Notes: generated by a model from the letters alone, not told the origin. Positions 48,600 through 60,648 are shown, counted from the stretch's first letter. The stretch is 64,000 nt of DNA from Paralvinella palmiformis (GCA_025642065.1 JAODUP010001437.1:22501-86500); one strand, 5' to 3'. Made by a program: numbers and translations.

Positions 48600-48803
48600 G
48601 AAATAGGATGATGTTGATGATGATGATTGATCTCTTACGGCCACTTTTGTGCACCATGGTAAGCTAAATGGACTGAGCGACCTCCAAATGTAATGAAGCG
48701 AAGTCAAAAATGAAAGAGATATGCCCACGTCGAGATTCGAACACGGGTTGTAGTGATCTGTGATCCAACACACTGCCGCTAGATCCTGGAGGCGTCCCAT
48801 TAG
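48600..48803 (-). mobile_element. SINE family S1, copy 2
   Basis: On the minus strand: 'cgcctccaggatctagcggc' (A box), 'cgtgttcgaatctcgacgt' (B box), 'ggaggtcgctcagtccattt', 'gcacaaaagtggccgtaaga' and (ATC)n at the 3' end. About 200 bp, apparently full length. Overlapping minus-strand frames are shadows. Confidence 0.85.
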
Positions 48804-49960
48804 AAATAGGACCTGAATACTCTAAAGGCGATATGTTAAGCCTATTGCTCTTATTCCGATACACAAAATGAGGTATTGATTTAGCGATCATGTTAGTTTT
48901 TAATCGATTTATAGTATTGTTTTTCCCTTACATTTATCTGTAGGAAAGATGTGGTTTTGAAATTCAAGCGATGGACAGCAGAACACGTTCGTCATATTCC
49001 ATCTTCTACATAGTGACAATTTTATATACTTAAGGTTTGGGCCCTTTCCATGATAATAAGATATTTAACGATATTTCCAATTAAAGATAAAGCCATTACT
49101 AATGATTGAGAAAAGAAAATTACTAGTCTAATGCTTCTATTATGATAATTCAGTGTGTCATTCTACAGCTGGTAATTACGGATACCTAACCAGTAATTAT
49201 AATATCATACCGTGTAATAACCAACTTTAAACATAATCAAATCCTTCATTACTTACATGAACGATTGATCTCTGATTACTTCGTTGATATTTGTGTGATT
49301 ACGGAGCACCCACTGATGTTCATGTGACAACATTGTTGACTGTGTTGATTGTAATTACTTGATCCATAATTGTGTTCTGAGGATTCTGTATTCATCCTAT
49401 TATTTATTTAACGTTACTTATTGCTTAATGTTGCACCATGGATTATATAATGTCTTATAATCCATACTTAATGGAACTTTAATTACAAACTCCCGATAAA
49501 AAGAAATATGGCATTGCTCTTGAAGTGATTGAAGCCTTCTCTACCTTCATACGTTATTCAATACGCGAACAGTTATTTTACTTATGTATTATGGTAATTT
49601 GGACAAAAGCCATTCCTTTTATCACAATCTACCTGTAGGTATAATGGGGGACATCCTTGTATCGTATTACCAACTATGAAATAAGAAGCCATGCTTTTTG
49701 CAAATTAAACTGTGGAATACCAATGCCTGTGTTTAAAAGAAGTTTAGTTGTAATTAATAAAAACAACTTTCCATCATCATTTGTCCATACTGAAGGCTTT
49801 AATTATAACGAATGTACCACGGTTGGCTCATTTAATAACTATTACCGAAATATGTATTCATTTATTTATTTATTACTTGCGGCCACTAAGAGAGGAAATA
49901 TGTCTTTTCCATATTCTTGAAAGTTACATGATGTAAATGGGCGTATAGACTGTTGAATTT
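48804..49960 (+). repeat. Dispersed repeat family A, copy A4 (diverged)
   Basis: 'atatacttaaggtttgggcc' near 49023 matches 16155. 'gtcttataatccatacttaa' near 49451, 'aaaacaactttccatcatca' near 49761 and 'ggctttaattataacgaatg' near 49794 match A3 near 16540-16900. The 87 aa frame 49657-49920 lies in repeat DNA. Confidence 0.6.
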
Positions 49961-50009
49961 AATGCTTACGTTTGTTACCGAAGAGTTTGTGGTGTCTATT
50001 GCCAGCTAT

Positions 50010-50069
50010 TGTTGCACACACACCCAAACGCACGCGCGAGCGCACACACGCACACACACACGCAAGCAC

Positions 50070-50106
<37 letters not shown>
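50010..50106. repeat. (AC)n microsatellite with GC interruptions
   Basis: Starts imperfect (ACGC variants) and becomes pure AC. Confidence 0.95.
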
Positions 50107-50108
<2 letters not shown>

Positions 50109-50304
50109 GACACATATATACAACCGTTTTCTTGTTTTTCTTTGATTAGTTTTCTTCGTGGCTTGATTTAGTAAACAAATTGCCACTTTCCAGGTTAACA
50201 TTCAGACTAAAGAGGGGGAGAGAGGGTTTTAATGAGTGACTAATTAGCTCATTAACTGGGGTTTGATAAAATTAAATCAATACAGACCCATAACAAGTGT
50301 CAGC

Positions 50305-50503
50305 CGATGATGATGATGATGAGTGATGTTTTACGGCCACTTTTGTGCATAAGGTAGGCTAAATGAGCCGAGCGACCTCCGAAGGTAATGAAGCGAAGTG
50401 AAAGACGAAATAACCTTCAGATATGCCCACGCCGGGATTCGAACACGGGTGGTAGTGATCTGTGGTCCAACACGTTACCGCTAGACCACGGAGGCGCCCG
50501 ATA
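50305..50503 (-). mobile_element. SINE family S1, copy 3 (best preserved)
   Basis: On the minus strand: 'cgcctccgtggtctagcggt' (A box), 'cgtgttcgaatcccggcg' (B box), 'cttcagaaggttatt'-like body, 'ggaggtcgctcggctcattt', 'gcacaaaagtggccgtaaaa' and (ATC)n end. It could still have a functional pol III promoter. Confidence 0.88.
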
Positions 50504-50522
50504 ACAATGTCAGAATAGCAGA

Positions 50523-50597
<75 letters not shown>
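50523..50597. repeat. (AT)n microsatellite
   Basis: About 72 bp uninterrupted, 20 bp after SINE S1 copy 3. Confidence 0.95.
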
Positions 50598-50599
<2 letters not shown>

Positions 50600-50699
50600 C
50601 CATTTAAGAGTGATGGGTATTTGTATCGCAAAATTGAATAATAGCGGAGACATTGAATCGAAATAATCAGATTAAATATCCCATACTTAGCCTCTATAT

Positions 50700-50890
50700 T
50701 ATGAAATGTTTTGATATAATAGCGGAAGACTAACAATCAAAGGTAATGAGAGTATCAGATGAAAAGAGATACAGATTCAGGTATCACTGGGATACGAAAA
50801 CTAGTGAGGTGGTTCGTAATAGAGAAGCTTCCAACTACAATACACGATTTTCAAAACGTTGATCAAAATTATCTATAATAGTATTCAAAG
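50700..50890 (+). repeat. Family B left-flank fragment
   Basis: 'aggtaatgagagtatcagat' matches 28830. Confidence 0.55.
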
Positions 50891-50894
50891 CACT

Positions 50895-51195
50895 GTTATG
50901 AATATTGGATATTTCTCCCCTACGTTAATATAGATAGAGGCATGAGACAGGGATATACCATATTGGTTTATTTGTTCATAATGGTCGTTGAGACTTTAGC
51001 AATATCTATTCGCAATAATAAGAAAATACATGGTCTGCGATTGAAAACCAGATAAATAAAGATAAGTCAATTAGCAAATGATATCACAATATTTCTGAAT
51101 AACACGGAACTAATAAAACCTGTAATGGATACACTAGAGAAATTCAATCTTTGCTCTAATTTAAACAAATTATCGACAATGATACGCTCAACGTA
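50895..51195 (+). mobile_element. L1/Tx1-like LINE RT fragment
   Basis: Plus-strand frame: NIDRGMRQGYTILVYLFIM (RT 'RGVRQGCPLSPYLF' motif, 50930-50985), VETLAISIRNNKKIHGLRL, one stop, then IKISQLANDITIFLNN (51057-51105), where the catalytic 'ADD' has become 'AND', then LEKFNLCSNLNK. The spacing fits L1-type RT motifs 4-5. Inactive; only about 100 codons remain. Not the same lineage as the CR1/L2 copies. Confidence 0.8.
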
Positions 51196-51378
51196 TAGTT
51201 TCATACATATTCATACATTTTCATTCATATTTATGTTCATACATATTCTCCATTGTTATGATTTTCTTAAATAATTATCTTTAAAATGTATTATTGCATC
51301 ACAATCATATGAGCGCTTTAAATATGTAATCAAGCGAAGCTTATTTATATTATTAACAAATTGCTCTTCTTTAAAATA
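51196..51378. other. Short unassigned sequence
   Basis: Contains a small 'tcatacatatt' tandem at about 51200-51250. Confidence 0.4.
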
Positions 51379-51435
<57 letters not shown>

Positions 51436-51447
51436 TGTGTGTGTGTT
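51379..51447. repeat. (AT)n-(GT)n microsatellite
   Basis: About 22 bp AT then about 45 bp GT. It precedes family B copy B3. Confidence 0.95.
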
Positions 51448-53110
51448 CAAAAGATAACATATAGCGACTTAAAACATATAATATTGCGGTGTGATTTAAC
51501 GTACCTGTCGTCAAAGGATCTTCGATTACACAGGAAAAGCAGAAGCTGTTGCAGCCAGAATATCAGTCATCCGAATCTACTATACTAAGACATGAAACGA
51601 ATGTTTATAATGGATTGACGTCTTTAGATTTCTGTCATCAGCGAGACAGTAAGTGGTGAACAACATTCCACGGGTAAGACTTATTTTGACACGTGAGATT
51701 AAATGAATTAGATCTAGAGGAAGAATAGGAGTAACCGTCTTCAAACGCTGACTAGTGGCATATTAGAGTCACCCATTTCATGGAAGATTAAAAGGTCAAG
51801 GTTGCCACCAGACGCATTTTAATACATTTCCTTGTGATTTAATATGTTTCATCAAAAACGACTCTATAACCGCTACTACTGTCATCATCACTACTGCCTA
51901 TATAACAATAATAATAACAACACTAACAACTACTACAACAATAACAACAAATCAACAAATACTACTAACTAAATCAATTACTACTACTACTACTACTAAT
52001 GTTAAAACTAATACTGTAATTACTGCTACTGCTAATACTGTAATTACTGGCTTTACCACAACTAGTAAAGGTACTTTTAGGAAGAAGAAGAACAAGAACA
52101 ACAGCCAGAATAACAACAACTACTACTACAACAACTAATGGCTATTCATACTACTACTAGTTCTGCTACTGCTCCAGCTACTACTACCACATTCAGCTAG
52201 AACTACCACTACCACTACTACTTTTGCAGCTAATACTGCCGCTGCTAATGTTGCTGTTGTTGGTGGTAAAGGTAGCTCACATCTACGTATTATATAACGC
52301 TATCTCTCTAAGCTAAGTCTTGAGATACTTAAGAACCACAAATGAATCTAGTATCCCATTTATTAAGGTTATTACCATCTACTTTTTTTGTTTTTCAAAT
52401 AAGTAATAAATCGCGTTTTTCAAATTAAGGGCGGGTAATAAAGATTGAGAATTAAAACAACATTGTCGCAAGCCAGGAATACATCTTCCAAGATTGATAT
52501 TATGAATAATTTAAATCATATAAATAATATAGTAGCTATATTAATTTCAGCAAGACATACTCACCCTCTTACTGTAGCTGAGTATCATAATGCATATTAC
52601 TGTCCATAGTTCTATTGAATATTTGTTTAAAGCCTAATTATGTACATGTCGATACATCCACATATACGTTTATACAAGTACCTGTGCGTACATCAGACAT
52701 ACATTTACTATCATGTCAATATATACGCTGTTACAGATTTGCAGATCATGACGGAATGAAAGTCTTTTTTGTTAATATTTCTCGGCATGTCTGATATTAA
52801 CCTTACTATTGGGCAGACCTCGAGAAACTAGTGAGGTGAGACAGCCCATTGTGTTTACGATATAAATATTCTCATCTTATCAACCAACACACGGCAGTAC
52901 TAAATCGAAATGCTATAAGTCAGTATTGATCCCGCCCATCAGGAAAACAATTAAATGTTATTATTTTTTGAATGAAACTAGATCGTCGTTAACTCGGTCA
53001 GCATCATACTCTTATGGTATAGCGAATAACTGATAGCTTCGGTGATCTATGACCTACCAATATGACATCAATAGTAACATCCCCAACTTCGACAAAATAA
53101 TCTAGGACTA
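51448..53110 (+). repeat. Dispersed repeat family B, copy B3 (most complete)
   Basis: Left part matches B1/B2 ('caaaagataacatatagc', 'tacctgtcgtcaaaggatc', 'gtcatcagcgagacagtaag'). The trinucleotide array is at 51890-52260. The right part matches B2/B4/B5 ('tagtagctatattaatttca' near 52530, 'ctcttatggtatagcgaata' near 53012). It gives the family layout: about 450 bp left arm, array, then at least 800 bp right arm. Confidence 0.8.
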
Positions 53111-53830
53111 TCTTCTGTTTCACGATTGGCTTATTTTGTTTGCTTAATGCATAAAAACTCCCCTGTGAAAGATAAGATGACCAACATTAAATAATGTAAT
53201 CTGTTTACGGAGAGTGAAATGTATTATTCTTAATGTTGATTTGAATGATAAAAGTTCGGACCCTCTGAAAATACCATGTCGAAATTTAATTGCAACGATG
53301 ACTGGTTTACCAGCGAGATTTCCGTGAATTAATATTTGTTTAGCCATTATTAGGAATTATCTCCTGCTTCCATAGGTAGAAAATTCAAATTTAAATTGAA
53401 TAAATAAACCTAAGACTCAATATAACTTATGATATATTCTGGTCATCCGGACTTCGTCCCGTGATAATTCGTAACAATGAATGAAGCGGAGACGGCCAAT
53501 GCTACGTTACATCATCGGTTAATGTATTTACACTAAATGAATCAGAAGTCTATTTTGACCCTTGTTCGAAATATAATTGTAATACAATTAATCTATCTTG
53601 TTATATTCTTCGGAAAGTGAAACTAATTTAATAAACAAAAGTTTATCATTTGAAGCTAACCCTAATATTGATAAAACTGAAATCACAGATAGAGTGGTAA
53701 AGCTAGCTAGAAAATAACCAATTAAATGTTTCTCTGGGTGTTGTCAAAACAGTTGTATTAAAATAGTAATATATTTGTATCAAAATCAACAGGATCATAA
53801 CTGATAAAGTAATAGACTCAAATATTTAAG
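53111..53830. other. Unassigned AT-rich sequence
   Basis: A 67 aa minus-strand frame (53144-53347) is not recognised. Confidence 0.35.
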
Positions 53831-53859
53831 GAAAAGAAACATTTTAATCAGTGAAATCA

Positions 53860-54780
53860 TTAGCGCTTGGAACTATCTACAAACATTTAAATTTAGTATT
53901 TAAAACAAAACAGAGAAAGGGTCACCAAATGTGATAATGGATAAAAATTATATTTAGCTGAAGGTTATCAAAACATAAATCTCCTTTATTTAATCAAGCG
54001 TCAATAAAGGTTGCCGAAATCGTAAATAGATTAAGAATTTCCGGTGTTATCTCAGGTGAGCAATTGCAAATTTAATTACCACCAACTAATGAAGGTTCTA
54101 TATGCTTCCAAAAATCCATAGGGCATGTAACAGTTTGATGCCACCTGGTAGACCTAAAGAGCCTGACTGGAGTAGTGAATCTAAAAACCGTGGAAAGTTT
54201 CTTCGGTAGTTTTCCTAAGCCACATGTAATGGAACATATTTCTTATATAAAAACAGACATCTATGATTTTGCAGAAAACATTGCAAAGCTAGTCACTGCT
54301 GATGATTGACGCTTCAATAGGCCAACACTGGGCATCTCATTTTGACGCCATTGGCATGGCTAAATTTGAGAAAGAGGCCTTATTTAAACTTTTGTGAGTT
54401 CAACCATATTTAAAAATCCAGAAAATGGAATATTAACAAAGTTATGTTTTAAACCGATAGAAACGCATGTTATATAGTAATTCCTTTCATACCCAAATTA
54501 CCTGAAGTTTAATGAAGCGTTGCATATTAAGTCTCAATCGTTATGCAGATACAACGGGTGCACGAATTATGATGTATTCTGCGTCAGTCATGCATCTTCT
54601 TGAACATAAGCTGAAATATGAAGACATAAAGATGATTATGATTTAATTCTGAATGTGACAAAATATACTTTAGGTTCATACACTCAATACAAGCAAATAG
54701 ATTAAACCAAGAAACATTTTAGATAGACACCCTAGGTACAATAGAGCCAGGCAGTCCTTAGTAAGAAAGTATATGCGATT
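53860..54780 (+). mobile_element. Penelope-like retroelement RT fragment
   Basis: Plus-strand frames: KGSPNVIMDKNYI near 53917-53956 (the 'KGGA-VIMD' motif before the RT), FYMLPKIHRACN at 54097-54132 followed by PPGRPKEPDW (the 'FYLLPKIHK-PGRP' motif of Penelope-like RTs), then in another frame KPHVMEHISYIKTDIYDF at 54214-54267 (the 'LKP-V--LPSYIKDT-DF' region), then VTADD and LLMIDASIGQHW near 54290-54340 (motif A region, 'L-T-DVSSLYTNIPH'). Order and spacing fit, with many frameshifts. The downstream catalytic YADD/FIDD and GIY-YIG domains were not recognised. Confidence 0.6.
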
Positions 54781-55885
54781 TTTAACCCATCGCAAATGAT
54801 GATGAAGTTGCCCCATTTGTGGTATCAATTTCACAAACAGATAATATAGTGACAATAATAAATATCAAAACAATAGAACATGCTCAAACAAAATGAAATT
54901 ATGAATGAATACAGATATAGAATCATACTTTGTTAAAATTAATGGGACAAAGCTGAACTGAAGACATATGACGTCAGACGAACGATCATGGATGTGTTCT
55001 CTCTTTATATATTAGCACAGATAATAATATTACACACTAATACAAAGATATTAACTACCATTTTTATAATTTTATAAAATAAGTACACCTTATGTAAGAT
55101 CCATAAAATTGCTCAAACATTAAGGTTTAAACAGCAAATAATCGTTAGTGGTCTTACAGGTGTAGGCTTTATGGATGGCTGCATTGCTAGTTTTATTACT
55201 CGACTGGTTAGACTATCTGGATACTGGTTGATGTAATCTATTATCGACAGAGAAGGCTTATTTTGTCAGTTGCATGACCTCTAATATGTCATGAGTAAAT
55301 ACGTAGTCTTGTCATATTGAACGTGAAGCACCTTAAAAATTGGCGGGAAAGTTATTAAGTTTCTCACTCAATAAATAGTACTACCTATGTATTTGGGTGA
55401 TTATATGCGGACAAATGTGCACCGAAAAGATCCCCTAACCACATAGGGTCACAATTATTTAAAAGACGCTATAAATTAACGGAAATTTACTTTGATCAAA
55501 TATATGGTATACATTGGATCTATATTTTACATACACAATGTAATTGTACACACCAGTGGTATGCATAAATGAATCTAGCAGTGGGACTGGCATATGGCCC
55601 CCAGAACCATTACCCAAGATCATTTTATGTAATAATGTAACACGAAGTATTTTCATGGATATAACGTGAAGTATACACTTTTCGATGGATAAACACAAAT
55701 CAAAATAATATTTTGTTCTGTTCATGTATAACCCAAAGCGCATTTTAATTGTTTCTAATCCAGCACCAACTACAATAATATGAAACTATAAAGTATCATT
55801 CGTCATATAACATATTAAATATGTACATATGCGAATTTATCAAATCTTGATTCGTACTTTTATTTTATATGTTGATTAAATATGT
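54781..55885. other. Unassigned AT-rich sequence
   Basis: A 94 aa minus-strand frame (55459-55743) of normal composition is not recognised. Confidence 0.35.
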
Positions 55886-55889
55886 GAGT

Positions 55890-56095
55890 CATTGATCGAG
55901 TGACTAATTTATTCATCAAACGGGTGAATACATGAGTGAGTGGTTTGTTTAGTTTATTCTCTGCCTCCAGCTTACAGGGTTAAATGACATGATCAAGAAT
56001 GAAACACCCCATGCATATACTGGTATTCGATCCTAGGACGGGAAGAAATGTAGACTATTTCACTACCAACTTGGCCCCGGGAACAGAGAAAAGAG
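55890..56095 (-). mobile_element. tRNA-derived SINE-like element (family S4/S5)
   Basis: On the minus strand: 'gttcccggggccaagttggt' + 'agtg' as A-box-like, 'ctaggatcgaataccagt' as B-box-like, body, then 'ccactcactcatgtattcac'. The CACTCA-type 3' end resembles the S4 element at 42695. Confidence 0.55.
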
Positions 56096-56560
56096 AATGA
56101 GAGGGGAATGGTGAAGAGAACAAATAAGACTGATACATATATTACGAATACTATATTTCGCATTATTATTCTGCATCATTAATATAACTGTTAGAAGTAC
56201 ACAGACCAAACTTTATCTGAAAGATTTATGAGTTTCAAGCAGCTGTAAGTGTATGCGTGTTTGTGTGTATGTGTGTGTATGTGTGTGTGTGCGAGCATGC
56301 GTGAGTGCGTGAGTGTGTTTCAGTGTGTGTTTCAGTAGGTATGTCGGTGTGGGTGTTTCAGGATACGTATATATGGTGGCAGTTGCTCAGAACGTCAAAA
56401 CCTTTAGATCCTTTAAAACCTATATCTCCATTAATCTGCATAATTAAATCAATTCATAGTTGAATTGAGTATACAAAAACGTACACATCTATACATGCAT
56501 ACACATGTATACCACGGGGAAGCGGTTGATGTAGGCTAAGCACAATAAGGGGAATCAAAT
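56096..56560. other. Unassigned sequence with imperfect (GT)n at 56250-56340
   Basis: Only the GT-rich tract is recognised. Confidence 0.6.
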
Positions 56561-57240
56561 AAAAAGTACCATATGACATCACAATTCGTAGTTAGCAGCA
56601 CGTGCATGTGGTTCAATAATAAGCTAACATATATAAAAGATTACTTTAACACCACAGTAGTTTACATTCAGCTGTAATTTGCTGCGGCCCAAATATACCC
56701 TATTCATAAAACACATTTCGACACCACAGATGCTGATCTGAGATCCATTCTGGGTTCGAATAGTTAAATAAATGTTACCTAAGTCAATCGAACCATGCGG
56801 ACAGATGTACGACAAGATCGGCCTCTCCAAGTTCGGCCTGTCCAAGTTATTTTCTGACCTGGGTGAAACATTATGCCTTTATGGGGTCTCGGTGCGCCAA
56901 CTAACATAAACGTTTCAGTTGTTACTCGAACAGGATCAAAATCTGTCCCTTTTATGAGCTCTCGGCGCAGTAACCAACACAACAGTTTCAATGGAACACA
57001 TGGGAAAACATTGTGTCGTGTACACTACATATATATAGAAGTAGCGAACTGTCAGAGTAACAATAAAGTAGCAATACCTTGTAATGGAATATTACTGGAC
57101 TAGAATGAAATATCGCCTAAATCCTGAGTAAATACTATGATTTACTAAAATCTAACAACCAATCCTCATACGTTTCCGTTCATCACTAAGTGAACGTTCA
57201 TTATTAAGTGGTCAAATATCGAATTGTATCTATATGATTT
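56560..57240 (-). repeat. Dispersed repeat family C, copy C4 (inverted)
   Basis: Reverse complement of C2: 'ttaacaccacagtagtttac' near 56645 and 'catacgtttccgttcatcac' near 57168 correspond to 38080 and 37650. Copies C1-C3 are on the plus strand. Confidence 0.75.
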
Positions 57241-57299
57241 ATGAGTAGTGTAGGTGCTATGTTATGGTTCACCTTGACCATGGACCCACAGGAGAAAGT

Positions 57300-58040
57300 T
57301 TTATACAGATTAGCTTATGGCCAGCTACGAAAGATCGGTCGCATCATCACTGGTGGTTGTACATATACTGTACTGTCCTGCTATACGACCTGCCAAATAA
57401 CTCAATAGTCAAACTACAACCTGTCTGGAACACAGAAGCCTGATTTACTACAAGAAAATATCTCGCCGTAGTCATATCACACCAGTACTGAAGGAACTTC
57501 ATTGGCTAGCCATAAACTACAGGATCCAATACATTATACTGATACATACGTTCAATGCTCTGAACGGCTGCTAATCTCTCGTTATCAAAGATATGACGAC
57601 AGATGTATACAGATCAAAAAGAACTTTGAGATCTTAGAATGCATTGTCATTAGTAATAGGAATTCAGAATATGGCAATATAATTGTAACCATGCTGCATC
57701 ACAGGTTTGGAAAGCACTTCCCAACAACATCGGGGAGAAGTGAAGAATATACACACTCAAAAAGCTGTTAAAGGCGCACTTCTTTCTAAGCCCATTTTGG
57801 TAATTAATTAATTATAAAGTCACTGGTTTTAGGTAATATATACCTATTTCTTAATATCTTAATGTCTACCTTTTGTATATCAATTGTATATATCTTTATC
57901 GGATATCCATAGTGTTAAACGTTTTATATATATCGTTTAAAAAATTTTAATCTCAAGTTTGTTTTTATGTAAGCCACTTCTTCTTTATATACTATATTAC
58001 TATATAAATGTGTCAAATAAATAATGAATGAATGAGAGCT
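57300..58040 (+). mobile_element. CR1/Rex1-like LINE C-terminus and 3' UTR
   Basis: Plus-strand frames: a 'SLLYDLPNNSIVKLQPVWN' stretch around 57376-57432, then ITPVLKELHWLAINYRIQY at 57477-57533 (the 'HI-PVL--LHWLPV--RI-YK' motif found at CR1/L2 C-termini), HTFNALNG, and a frameshifted end where 'AP-LWN-LP' would lie (57690-57740). An AT-rich 3' UTR follows, ending in 'aataaataatgaatgaatga' at 58015-58036, a simple-repeat tail as CR1-type LINEs have. It is 5'-truncated and inactive. Sequence is unlike the 60 kb LINE C-terminus, so a separate lineage. Confidence 0.8.
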
Positions 58041-59380
58041 ATTGGTGCGAATACTTAGTGGCAATTTAAAACAAAAGTAGCATACATAGAAGTGTGTTGT
58101 TTTGTTGGGTGAGTTTCTTCTAATTTAAAATAACTCCCGGTTTGATTATTTTTCTGATAAGGAAGTTAAATTAAATTTTAATATTTGTATAAATGTTATG
58201 AAAATAAATAATTAAATGGCATGGTTCAAATTAATACTGTTATTATATACTCGTAATTACAGTAACGTTGAAAACTTGTGATACAACGATATCGAGTTTA
58301 TCACCCAAGTTATATATCTCTGTTAGAATATGACAATACTAATGATTGAATCATAATCAATATGATGTATCGATGGCTTTTTAGACATGTTTTAGTAAGC
58401 AAATTTCCAACAAAAAGAAAAGTTTTATATCCATTATGTTTCGATGTGTATAAAGGATGCTATTTACAATTTTTAACAGCTCGAACTATAATTAAGGTGT
58501 TACGTCAAATGGCTACAAAATAATTCTGCTAACACGAACTAGATCAATTAGGAAATAACATTTTGTCTAACTTAGTAAAACAATCAAATATGGTTCTTCC
58601 AAAGAGGATCACTAGCACTTCCCAAAATAAATCAGAACAGAATCACTTAATTATTCAGAAAATGTTTCTAATAATTATAGTATTTTAATTATTGCAGTAT
58701 GTACAATAATGTCAATATTATAGGTGTAATAATATGCATTATAATGTCCTATGTCATTCTTTCCGTTATTATAATTTAACTTCAATAAAAAGGGGAATTA
58801 TTATGCAAATTTCGTAACGTCTGTACATGGATATTTATTGTATCTAAATAATGACTATTGTCGACACGCTAAGTACTTATTTACATAGAAAATAAACATT
58901 CCAACTCGTTTATACACTACACCGTTCACATGACGTATTAGACACACAAACACACAAACAAAACACATTTACACGTTTATTTGTAAGATTTTCTTTGGAT
59001 TACAGCTGTTTTAATATGTTATCATTAACATATCATTATCTTATACAGTTATGAATGTCATATTTGCATTCCGAAAAGGTCATCAATCGAATGTATTGAC
59101 TCCCAAAGCGACATCTGTTCTAACTATTTGTTTAACAATTTAACCCCATGTACATGACCATGTTATAAAAGATCGCAGCATACCGTGGTAGTCTTTAGAC
59201 AACAAAAACAAAGAACTAGAAGAGTTGTCATAAATATTGGGGACACTTTAATGTTTTAATTTTTTAATTAATAACTAACAATGTAGGGTATTGTTTGTCA
59301 AAATGTGTGTATGTGGGTCAGCTCGTGTTTATTAATATAATTATCCGCGTGAATGTGCTTGTATAAACATACGCTGTTAT
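58041..59380. other. Unassigned AT-rich sequence
   Basis: No gene or element recognised. Confidence 0.45.
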
Positions 59381-59387
59381 CTCCCCC

Positions 59388-59420
<33 letters not shown>

Positions 59421-59490
59421 TACACACACACACAACACACACATATACACACACATACACAAACACATACATATATATATATATATATAT
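59381..59490. repeat. (CT)n-(AC)n-(AT)n compound microsatellite
   Basis: Three successive simple repeats. Confidence 0.95.
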
Positions 59491-60112
59491 AATGTGCAAT
59501 TAATTTATGTTATTAATTAATATACTATATCCTTACAACAATTATTTATATATTATTTATATACTATTATATTATTATTCACGCTGATGATTTGTAAGTA
59601 TACTTATTTTAAACAGTTTAGGTAATGACAGGTTCTAATCATGTTCAGCGCATTTCGATAATGTCTATTACTGCAATATAAACCCTGCCTCTCTTTCAGG
59701 TAAATTACTAACATCTGCAATTTATTAATTTTGTTTTCTACCTTTATCCCTAAATATCCTCCACCATCTGTGAATTGGACTGCAACTGATGTCTTAAACA
59801 GCGAAGTACACAACGTTTATTACTATAATATTATAAAATAAGATGCGATGATTATATAATTATTAATGTTCGAACGAATTAGAAATCACGTTATAATTTG
59901 CAAGAATTGATTTCCTAATAAAATGCCACTCTCTACTATTTTTCTTCTAGACCTGGAGTGTTGATAACAACTCCAAATATGTGGACATCTGGAGGATATG
60001 GCGATGTTTGAGTTGACTTTCACTATTTGTACATGCCTGCCGAGGGTAAAGTTTACATCATACAAAACGATACTGTACTGTCTTCTGTCTCTCTAACGAT
60101 GGGTAAGTCCCC
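59491..60112. other. Unassigned sequence left of the LINE
   Basis: A 69 aa minus-strand frame (59604-59813) is not recognised. 60112/60113 is the LINE 3' junction. Confidence 0.4.
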
Positions 60113-60218
60113 CTTACTAGCAGGAGCCATTCAAAGGCGCTGTACAAATAATATGTAATATAATAATACCCCAAATAATATGTCTGTAAAGACCCTGTAA
60201 TGATTTAAAAGATAATAA

Positions 60219-60569
60219 TTATTTATCTGTCAAAGCGACCTTAAATAGGTGTGTTTTAAGAAGAGACTTAAAATTTCCAAGAGACGACGCATTTCTAATA
60301 TTTGCCGTCAACCTATTCCACAAAGTGGGGGCTGCAACACTAAACGCACAATCACCATGTGACTTGAGCCGAGATACTGGCACCTGCAATAGTATCTGAC
60401 TGGATGACCTGAGTTTTCGGGATGACTTTCTAATGGAAACCAGTTCACACAGGTATTCTGGCGCCATATCATTAATAGATTTATAAGTTATTAACAGCAT
60501 CTTGAAATGGATACGCTGTCTAACAGGTAGGTAATGTAGCTTTTTGAAGAATTGGGGTAATATGATCAT
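60219..60569 (-). CDS. LINE C-terminal domain (remnant)
   Basis: 116 aa open frame with the typical end of a CR1/L2-type polyprotein: FFKKLHYLPVRQRIHFKMLL near the start, then ITYKSINDMAPEYLCELV, a basic 'RKLRSSS' stretch, and FSVAAPTLWNRLTANIRNA before 'FKSLLKTHLF'. These are the conserved 'LHWLPV--RI-FK', 'LAP-YL', 'SVAAP-LWN-LP' and 'FK--LKTHLF' landmarks. This region lies after the RT palm and thumb and probably acts in RNA binding or integration. It is separated from the RT core by a frame break, so it is not translated from one ORF here. Confidence 0.8.
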   Translation of the reverse strand: MIILPQFFKKLHYLPVRQRIHFKMLLITYKSINDMAPEYLCELVSIRKSSRKLRSSSQILLQVPVSRLKSHGDCAFSVAAPTLWNRLTANIRNASSLGNFKSLLKTHLFKVALTDK

Positions 60570-60648
60570 ATTTTCTAGTATTTGTTACAATGCGAACTGC
60601 ACTATTCTGAATTCGCTGAAGGCGATTAATGTTATAATCAGATATGCC

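Noticed and set aside
50305..50503. Possible functional tRNA gene
   Set aside because: tRNA-like head continues into a conserved non-tRNA body and (ATC)n tail found in other copies, so it is a SINE.
56624..57103. Overlapping 70-76 aa frames on both strands
   Set aside because: They lie in inverted repeat C4 and are not conserved in C1-C3.
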